A DNA stretch of 46,527 nt from Mycobacterium sp. WUMAC-067 (lineage in GTDB: Bacteria > Actinomycetota > Actinomycetes > Mycobacteriales > Mycobacteriaceae): contig NZ_JAEKMI010000038.1 in assembly GCF_020217485.1 (NCBI RefSeq), positions 1 through 46,527 on the forward strand, in the 5' to 3' direction. This document shows positions 42,094 to 46,527 of the stretch, in pieces. The notes under the pieces were generated by a model that had not been told where the DNA came from, did not search any database, and saw nothing but the letters and a program-made list of their open reading frames with translations. How positions within the stretch are numbered: position 1 is the stretch's first letter; the number at the start of each line of letters is the position of its first letter. Made by a program: the position numbers and the translations under genes.

Positions 42094-42519
42094 ATGACAA
42101 GCAGCCGTACGCGCTCGCGCACGCGGGTGACATCGGTCTGGGCTGCCGGCCTCGCGCTGGGCGCCTCGATGCTCGGCGGCGCGGTGCTGTCAGCACCCCT
42201 GGCTTCGGCGACATGCGATTTGAGCCCCGCGGATGACCAGTACATCAACCTGCTGGCGCAGAACAACATGGTGCACACCGCCGAGTACAGCGATTGTCAT
42301 GAGGCCGCCGAGGGCCGTTGGTTCGCCAATCAGGTGAAGAGCTCAGCCGATCCGTTCGCCAGGGCCAAGGATCTGGTGACGATGGTGACTAACACGACGC
42401 CGCTGAAGGCCGACAAGGCCGAGTGGGAGGTCGAGTCGGCGATCTATGTGTACGCGCCGGAAGTGATCCCGAAGATCAAGGATCAGGCCGCGAAACAAAA
42501 CTGGCCGACCGAGTCCTAA
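42094..42519 (+). CDS. Secreted DUF732-family protein, copy 1
   Basis: The 141-residue precursor has a twin-basic, Ala-rich signal peptide cleaved probably after LASA (about residue 40). The mature 100 residues have the DUF732 (PF05305) pattern: two Cys (ATCDLS and YSDCHEA) expected to pair, DDQYINLLAQNN, AEGRWFANQVK and MVTNTTPLK. Function is unknown; the family is specific to mycobacteria and relatives. GGGAGG lies 7 nt before the ATG at 42094, so the earlier in-frame ATG at 41977 is rejected. It is followed by a paralogue 315 bp downstream. Confidence 0.85.
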   Translation: MTSSRTRSRTRVTSVWAAGLALGASMLGGAVLSAPLASATCDLSPADDQYINLLAQNNMVHTAEYSDCHEAAEGRWFANQVKSSADPFARAKDLVTMVTNTTPLKADKAEWEVESAIYVYAPEVIPKIKDQAAKQNWPTES

Positions 42520-42834
42520 ACCCGCGCTTCGCGCTACGAATAACCAACGGCTGCAACGACTTTAGCTATCTGCGCTGGTGTGTTGACCTTGTCAGGTAAT
42601 CGAATAGCGAGATATTGAGCAGCTGACGACGATGCCGGAAGCCGTCGTGCTGGTTGAGAGCTCGTCGATCCCATGATCGGGGCTATCGCTCGAATGGCTT
42701 TCTCGCGCCGCTCTTTTCAATCGTCTTTGTTCACCCATTGTTGGTAATGCCGCCGTTTGTCGTGCGCTCTGTCCGTGTACCCATGTGTGTGCGATAGGTG
42801 GATCAGCAAATTTCTACGCGAAGGAGTTCGAAAG
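42520..42834. other. Spacer between the two DUF732 genes
   Basis: 315 bp without a supportable gene. It contains a weak hairpin (GACGACG/CGTCGT around 42630-42650) and ends with the GAAGGAG ribosome site of copy 2. It is AT-richer than neighbours, suggesting a separate promoter for the second copy. Confidence 0.5.
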
Positions 42835-43254
42835 ATGACCGTCAGACGTACACGCTCGCGCGGGCAGATGCTGGCGTTGGGGGCTGCCGGCGCCGTGGTG
42901 GCGACGTCGATGCTGGGGGAAGCGCTGCTGTCAGCGCCGCAGGCAGCGGCCGCCTGCAACATGACCCCGAAGGACGACCAGTACATCAACCTGCTTGCTC
43001 AGAACAAGTTGATCCACTCCGCCGAGTTCAACGACTGCAACATGACCGCCGAGGGCCGTTGGTTCGCCGACCAGGTGCGCAGCGCTGACAATCCGTTGGC
43101 CGCCGGGAAGCGACTCGTGAACATGGTGACCAACACGACCCCCCTGAAGCCCGATCAGGCCGAGTGGGAGGTCGAGTCCGCGATCTTCGTCTACGCGCCG
43201 GAAATGATTCCCGCGATCAAGGGACAGGCCGCGCAAGGGCCGTCTCCAGCCTGA
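42835..43254 (+). CDS. Secreted DUF732-family protein, copy 2
   Basis: The 139-residue precursor has a signal peptide ending near APQAAA (about residue 40). The mature part is close to copy 1: AACNMTPKDDQYINLLAQNK, FNDCNMTAEGRWFA, MVTNTTPLKPDQAEWEVESAI, and the C terminus VYAPEMIPAIKGQAA. The two Cys are conserved. GAAGGAG precedes the ATG at 42835. The pair arose by tandem duplication; signal peptides and C-terminal tails differ most. A strong hairpin terminator follows. Confidence 0.86.
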   Translation: MTVRRTRSRGQMLALGAAGAVVATSMLGEALLSAPQAAAACNMTPKDDQYINLLAQNKLIHSAEFNDCNMTAEGRWFADQVRSADNPLAAGKRLVNMVTNTTPLKPDQAEWEVESAIFVYAPEMIPAIKGQAAQGPSPA

Positions 43255-43263
43255 GGCTCTGGT

Positions 43264-43295
43264 CGATGGGCGCCGCCGGGACGCGGCGCCCATCG
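43264..43295 (+). terminator. Strong hairpin terminator after DUF732 copy 2
   Basis: A perfect 13-bp stem, CGATGGGCGCCGC with GCGGCGCCCATCG around a 6-nt loop, starts 10 nt past the stop. There is no U-tract. Confidence 0.8.
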
Positions 43296-43382
43296 CTCTG
43301 TGACTTGTGATGCGGGCGTGCGCCGCCCGACGGATACTGGCTTCGGTCTTCGACTACGGTTTCCTACGGAACTACCCCGTCG

Positions 43383-43459
43383 GGGGCGGTAGCTCAGTTG
43401 GTTAGAGCCGCGGACTCATAATCCGTTGGTCGCGGGTTCGAGCCCCGCCCGCCCCACCA
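43383..43459 (+). tRNA. tRNA-Met (CAT), elongator type
   Basis: The cloverleaf folds fully: acceptor GGGGCGG with CCGCCCC, D arm GCTC/GAGC, anticodon stem GCGGA/TCCGT around CTCATAA with anticodon CAT, and T arm GCGGG-TTCGAGC-CCCGC. The CCA end is encoded. G1-C72 pairing excludes the initiator type; a tRNA-Ile with modified CAT remains possible. Confidence 0.93.
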
Positions 43460-43473
43460 AGTCTTTGTATGAC

Positions 43474-43555
43474 GTCGGTTGATGCTTGTCGTTTCGCCTT
43501 CGGGTGATGCACGGTGTTTCGGCTGATGCTCGACAGCTACTTCGGCTGATCCTTG
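43474..43555. repeat. Four imperfect 15-bp repeats after tRNA-Met
   Basis: Units close to TTCGGCTGATGCTTG begin at 43474, 43499, 43518 and 43541. The best-conserved part is CGG-TGAT-C. They follow the tRNA 3' end by 15 bp, a typical place for integration scars or arm sites. Beyond them, to 43678, a plus-strand open frame ends in PKKDDLLPDKKSDVYRP without a start and may be a remnant of a lost gene. Confidence 0.5.
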
Positions 43556-43674
43556 ACATTCCGAAGGCCAGTCGAGCGCGGTATCAGTTGCACTGGCGGT
43601 GTCGCAGCCCCCAAGAAGGATGATCTCCTTCCCGACAAGAAGTCCGACGTATACCGGCCGAGGGAGGACATCGC

Positions 43675-43848
43675 CTAGCCCCAGTGCGGCGGCACCTCGC
43701 TACCCGGACAAGCCGCGTAGCGGCAGTTGACGTCCCGCACCCGCCTGCCGGTGACTTTGCCGTCGTTGTCGTAGCTGTATTCGACCGTGGCCTCGGCTGG
43801 GCGTCGGCAGTGCGGGCAGGCTTCCATTTCGGTTTTGAAGCGCTCCAT
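43675..43848 (-). CDS. Small zinc-ribbon-like protein
   Basis: A 57-residue frame carries two Cys pairs, CPHC (about residues 11-14) and C-x4-C (CRYAAC, about 42-47), separated by a charged segment with EYSYDNDGKVTGRRVRDVNC: the spacing of a small zinc ribbon. A perfect AGGAGG (43854-43859) stands 5 nt before the ATG at 43848 (2 nt before another ATG at 43851, in frame). The gene is below the size usually listed, but the ribosome site and Cys pattern make it convincing. It may bind nucleic acid or a protein partner; there is no named family I recognise. It lies alone between tRNA-Met and an inverted repeat. Confidence 0.75.
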   Translation of the reverse strand: MERFKTEMEACPHCRRPAEATVEYSYDNDGKVTGRRVRDVNCRYAACPGSEVPPHWG

Positions 43849-43895
43849 CATGTCCTCCTGGTCGCAATGCTATTGAAGCGCGCCCCCGACCGAGC

Positions 43896-43959
43896 GCCGC
43901 GAGCGTAACGGCACTGCGAAAAATTAGCCCGACTTTCGCAGTGGCGTTACGCTCGCGGC
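43896..43959. repeat. Long inverted repeat (26-bp arms, one mismatch)
   Basis: Arms at 43896-43921 and 43934-43959 begin GCCGCGAGCGTAACG and pair with a single mismatch around a 12-nt loop. Part of the same sequence (GCGTAACGCCAC, then GCGAAAAAT) recurs at the window end (46501-46527), so it is a dispersed element. It could act as a bidirectional terminator between the zinc-ribbon gene and the gene at 44062. Confidence 0.85.
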
Positions 43960-44061
43960 CCTCAAGGTCAAGGCACTGAAGTGAATTACGGCGCCATCTC
44001 GGGTGGAATAGAGGCGGAGGGGAACCAGCGACGGTAGCGTCAGAGCTGGTCGAAAGCACAA

Positions 44062-45546
44062 ATGGGCGGGGCGATGCAGCTGAACTGGTTGAGCGTTGCC
44101 GATCTGGTCGCTCAGGCCGGCGGCGATCCCTGGGCGGTCAATCAGAGTTTGCAGGCCGGTAACCCCTTTCAGATTTCCCAGTTGGCGGAGGCCTTCCATG
44201 CCGCGGGCCGATGCTCCACCGCGGCCCAAGACGAGTTCGAGCAGGCCCGCAAGCGCTTCGACGAGGCCTGGAACCACCAGAACGGCGATCACCCGATCAA
44301 CGGCTCCGAAGAAGTACAGCGGCTGACCAAATCGCTTCGCCTGCAGACCGAACAGCTGCCCAAAATCGCCGCTGATCTGAAAAACATCGCCGCCATGCTG
44401 GCCGCCGCGCAAAAAGAGGGCTCCGCGGAGATCGCCACGCTGGAACGGCAGCTGCAATTGCTCGACAAACTGATCGGCGCGGCCACCAAAGATCTGCAAG
44501 ACCCCACCCTCGACGCGAAGAGCCGCCGGGCACTCGAGACCTTGATCAAGGACGCCAAAGCCGACGCCGCCGATGACACGCGTGACGCCCTCAAACAGAT
44601 GAACTCAATCCGCGACACCTACACGAAATCGCTGCGTCAAGCGCAGGCGAACGGGCACCTCACCCCGCAGGATGCCGCCGCGGTCGCCGAGTTCAAGCCC
44701 GCGGGCTTCGGCGACGGACCAGGCTCTGCGCCCACCGACCCCAGGATCACCGGACCGGCCGGACCCCCCAAGCACGAGCAGAACACCTACGACCTACAAG
44801 ACCAGTTTCAAGACGGCCAGGGCCCCACCTTCGGGGGAGATCCCCGAGATGGCTTCCCCCGCAGCCCGGCCTCGGAGCTCGCGCAAGGGCCGCCGGGCAC
44901 CCGCCCGCTGCCGACCGGGACCGCGCTGGGTCCCGACGGCCATCGCTACGCGTTTTTCAGCCACCCGGATGGGACCGTGACCCCCGGGTTCAACGAATTC
45001 GCGACCAACGGATCGGTATGGGATTACACCGATCCCACCCATCCCGTGAAAGTCGGTGAGCTGCCGGGGATTTACCAAGCCAGCGGCGTTTACGATCCCG
45101 CCACCAATCAGATGGTGATCGTCGGCAACACCAGCAACCGGGTCGGCGACACCACCCGTGGCATGTGGGTGTCGGGACCCATCGATCCGGCCAAACCCAA
45201 CAGCTGGATCAACAACTTGCAGCGCGTCGGCACCGTCAGCCTCCCCGGCGATCGTGAAAGCCAACTGATCTCGCTCAAAGGCGGTGGATTCATGCTCGTC
45301 GGCGCGACCAACGGCGGGCCCGTGCAGGGCATCACGGCCGCCACCCCGCAAGGCCTGATGGGGGCGACACCCCAAACGCTGGTGGCCCCGAACCAGCTTC
45401 CGACGGTCTACGGACCCACCGTCATGGGCACGACGCTCGATCCGGCGACCGGCCTCGAGACGATTCAGCTTCGAGTGAGCACCTGGCCGCCCGGACCGAC
45501 CTATGATCCCAACACGTGGACGACAACCTTTGGCGTCCAACACTAG
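44062..45546 (+). CDS. Large mycobacterial two-domain protein, unknown function
   Basis: The 494-residue protein has an N-terminal helical domain (about 1-215) with WLSVADLVAQAGGDPWAVN and FHAAGRCSTAAQDEFEQARK, a pattern I recognise only as the N terminus of several mycobacterial proteins, some linked to type VII secretion; a Gly/Pro-rich linker (about 215-290); and a C-terminal beta-rich region (GPDGHRYAFFSHPDGT, GIYQASGVYDPATNQMVIVG, STWPPGPTYDPNTWTTTF) that may be propeller-like and somewhat recalls DUF4185. No signal peptide is present; YDLQD near residue 243 has the YxxxD shape. ATG at 44062 follows GAAAG; ATG at 44074 is an alternative. It is followed 15 bp later by a putative lipoprotein, probably in one operon. 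Function is not assigned. Confidence 0.8.
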   Translation: MGGAMQLNWLSVADLVAQAGGDPWAVNQSLQAGNPFQISQLAEAFHAAGRCSTAAQDEFEQARKRFDEAWNHQNGDHPINGSEEVQRLTKSLRLQTEQLPKIAADLKNIAAMLAAAQKEGSAEIATLERQLQLLDKLIGAATKDLQDPTLDAKSRRALETLIKDAKADAADDTRDALKQMNSIRDTYTKSLRQAQANGHLTPQDAAAVAEFKPAGFGDGPGSAPTDPRITGPAGPPKHEQNTYDLQDQFQDGQGPTFGGDPRDGFPRSPASELAQGPPGTRPLPTGTALGPDGHRYAFFSHPDGTVTPGFNEFATNGSVWDYTDPTHPVKVGELPGIYQASGVYDPATNQMVIVGNTSNRVGDTTRGMWVSGPIDPAKPNSWINNLQRVGTVSLPGDRESQLISLKGGGFMLVGATNGGPVQGITAATPQGLMGATPQTLVAPNQLPTVYGPTVMGTTLDPATGLETIQLRVSTWPPGPTYDPNTWTTTFGVQH

Positions 45547-45561
45547 GAAGGGTGACACCGC

Positions 45562-46098
45562 ATGCTGAGCAGGGTGGCCCTAGCGGCGATAACAGGGACC
45601 GTTGCGGTTCTGGGCATCGGTTGTTCCCGCAACGCCCCCGGCGTCGCGACGGCCACGCCGCCGAAATTCCCCGACCTGAACGCATTTCAAGCGGTCGATG
45701 CCGCGCCCTATACCGCCGCCGCCCGCGCCGGTGGCGCAGCCTATTTTGCGACGCCCGACGGACTGCAGTGCATCCTGCCCAATCCGCCCAAGCCAGGCGA
45801 TCACGTCAGCGCCAGCTGTGACGGACCACTACCCGGGCTGCCGGACAACGCCCCGGTCGGCGGCGACGGCTGCTCGGCGGTGGGATCGCCGTCATCGCTT
45901 CCGACGGACCTCAATCCCTACAGTTTTCAGAAGGGCACCGGGTGCCCGGTCATCACGTCGCCGCTGCTCAACGTCGGCCAAAAGATCACCAAAGGGGACA
46001 TCACGTGCGTCGTGGGCGCTGACCGGCTGACCGCGTGCATCGATCCAATCCTGAACCGCGGCTTCGTACTTCAACCCGCCGGCTCGTGGACCTTCTAG
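45562..46098 (+). CDS. Putative Cys-rich secreted protein / lipoprotein
   Basis: The 178-residue precursor begins with a hydrophobic signal ending LGIGC; Cys21 could be lipidated but the Gly at -3 makes the lipobox atypical. The mature part has six further Cys (LQCI, ASCDG, GDGCS, GTGCP, ITCVVG, LTACID), probably in disulfides, and pattern AAYFATPDGLQCILPNPP. GGAAGGG stands 9 nt before the ATG. It follows the 494-residue gene by 15 bp, suggesting co-transcription. I do not recognise a named family. Confidence 0.8.
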   Translation: MLSRVALAAITGTVAVLGIGCSRNAPGVATATPPKFPDLNAFQAVDAAPYTAAARAGGAAYFATPDGLQCILPNPPKPGDHVSASCDGPLPGLPDNAPVGGDGCSAVGSPSSLPTDLNPYSFQKGTGCPVITSPLLNVGQKITKGDITCVVGADRLTACIDPILNRGFVLQPAGSWTF

Positions 46099-46149
46099 CC
46101 CGCCGCCGTCCCCCGCATCGACGCGGATGTATTGGCAGCAAATTCGACG

Positions 46150-46155
46150 TAAGAT
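46150..46155 (+). promoter_or_regulatory. -10 box (TAAGAT) for small secreted protein gene
   Basis: TAAGAT fits TANNNT and lies 7 nt before the GTG at 46163; no Shine-Dalgarno is present, so a leaderless mRNA is likely. Confidence 0.6.
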
Positions 46156-46162
46156 TGTCTGC

Positions 46163-46459
46163 GTGAGTCGCATTCGCGGGTTGACGTTGGCGGCGGTGAT
46201 CAGCGCCGCCGCGGTTGTCTTCGCGCCCGCTGCGGGCGCCGATCCCGGGTCCCCCTCGTACAACCAAGGCAAACAAGCCATCGACGACCAGGTCCTCAAC
46301 CGCCACGTGCAGCTGCCGCCCGGCACCGACCTGTATCAGTACTGTGACCGTCTCCGCGCGAACGTCCTCAAAACCGGGATGATGGCCCGGGTCGACTCGC
46401 CGACGGACTTCATCGCGGGGTGCCAAGACGAGGGCAACGCCCTCATCGCGTCGCACTGA
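46163..46459 (+). CDS. Small secreted protein with one Cys pair (DUF732-like size)
   Basis: The 98-residue precursor has a signal peptide cleaved probably after PAAGA (residue 26), giving a mature protein starting DPGSPSYNQG. Two Cys (YQYCDRL and AGCQDEGNA) may form a disulfide. Size and layout recall DUF732 proteins, but the characteristic motifs are not clear. GTG at 46163 is chosen since TAAGAT ends 7 nt upstream; an in-frame start at 46127 would spoil the signal peptide. Its separate promoter suggests independent expression. Confidence 0.72.
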   Translation: MSRIRGLTLAAVISAAAVVFAPAAGADPGSPSYNQGKQAIDDQVLNRHVQLPPGTDLYQYCDRLRANVLKTGMMARVDSPTDFIAGCQDEGNALIASH

Positions 46460-46500
46460 AAGCCATTGCGGCCCAGAGTCTCCACGACCAGAAGCACCAG

Positions 46501-46527
46501 GCGTAACGCCACGGCGAAAAATCAGCA
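46501..46527. repeat. Partial second copy of the inverted-repeat element at the window edge
   Basis: GCGTAACGCCAC and GCGAAAAAT match part of the left arm and loop of the element at 43896-43959. The copy is cut by the window end, so its other arm is not visible. Confidence 0.6.

Noticed and set aside
43383..43459. Initiator tRNA-fMet reading of the CAT tRNA
   Set aside because: The first acceptor pair is G-C, whereas initiators carry an unpaired first position; the elongator form fits better.

Overview
The window is a high-GC actinobacterial chromosome segment, almost certainly from a Mycobacterium. The evidence is a complete mce/yrbE operon, a Stf0-type sulfotransferase, uspABC, tandem DUF732 secreted proteins, an FHA-ABC protein, and many short leaders with a TANNNT box 6-7 nt before the start codon (leaderless mRNAs). 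From memory, blocks match the order of M. tuberculosis Rv2314c-Rv2327 plus cysK1/cysE (Rv2334-Rv2335), with mce and nitrate-reductase genes placed between. A non-tuberculous species, perhaps near the M. avium complex, fits best, but the species cannot be fixed here. I saw no CRISPR array, prophage or intact insertion sequence.

Layout. (1) 1-8.4 kb is a sulfur-metabolism neighbourhood: tRNA-Asn, three coupled flavin-dependent monooxygenases, cysE and cysK, a YeiH-type transporter with an overlapping 50-codon membrane protein, and the sulfotransferase Stf0. Upstream of cysK is a 22-codon leaderless reading frame ending in a Cys-rich run, the signature of a cysteine-responsive attenuator. (2) 8.4-19.7 kb is one mce operon: two YrbE permeases, MceA-F, two Mce-associated proteins and a CAP-domain secreted protein, nearly all joined by 4-bp overlaps. 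(3) 19.7-27.1 kb holds a decayed reductase fragment, a giant nitrate reductase/CysJ-like fusion, a lipoprotein and a long acyl-CoA dehydrogenase/oxidase. (4) 27.1-37.8 kb holds an FHA-ABC protein with eroded FHA and ATPase motifs, a MarR regulator divergent from an ECF importer (fused S-A-A' polypeptide plus T protein), a RocE-like permease and the uspA-uspB-uspC sugar importer. (5) 37.9-41.7 kb holds tldD-tldE and a carboxymuconolactone-decarboxylase-like gene. (6) 41.7-46.5 kb holds two tandem DUF732 proteins, tRNA-Met, degenerate repeats, a 57-residue zinc-ribbon protein, a long inverted repeat, and a cluster of a large two-domain protein, a putative lipoprotein and a small secreted protein.

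Working together: the sulfur block probably releases sulfite from organosulfur compounds, builds cysteine, moves sulfur anions and sulfates trehalose. The mce operon encodes a lipid importer whose ATPase lies elsewhere. The nitrate reductase fusion carries its own NADPH-dependent flavin domains. UspABC and the ECF system are importers of sugar and of an unknown small substrate.

Most likely to reward follow-up: the Cys-rich leader peptide, the doubly degenerate FHA-ABC protein, the unlisted small genes at 7285-7437 and 43675-43848, the 21-bp-spaced repeats before mce, and the repeats after tRNA-Met.
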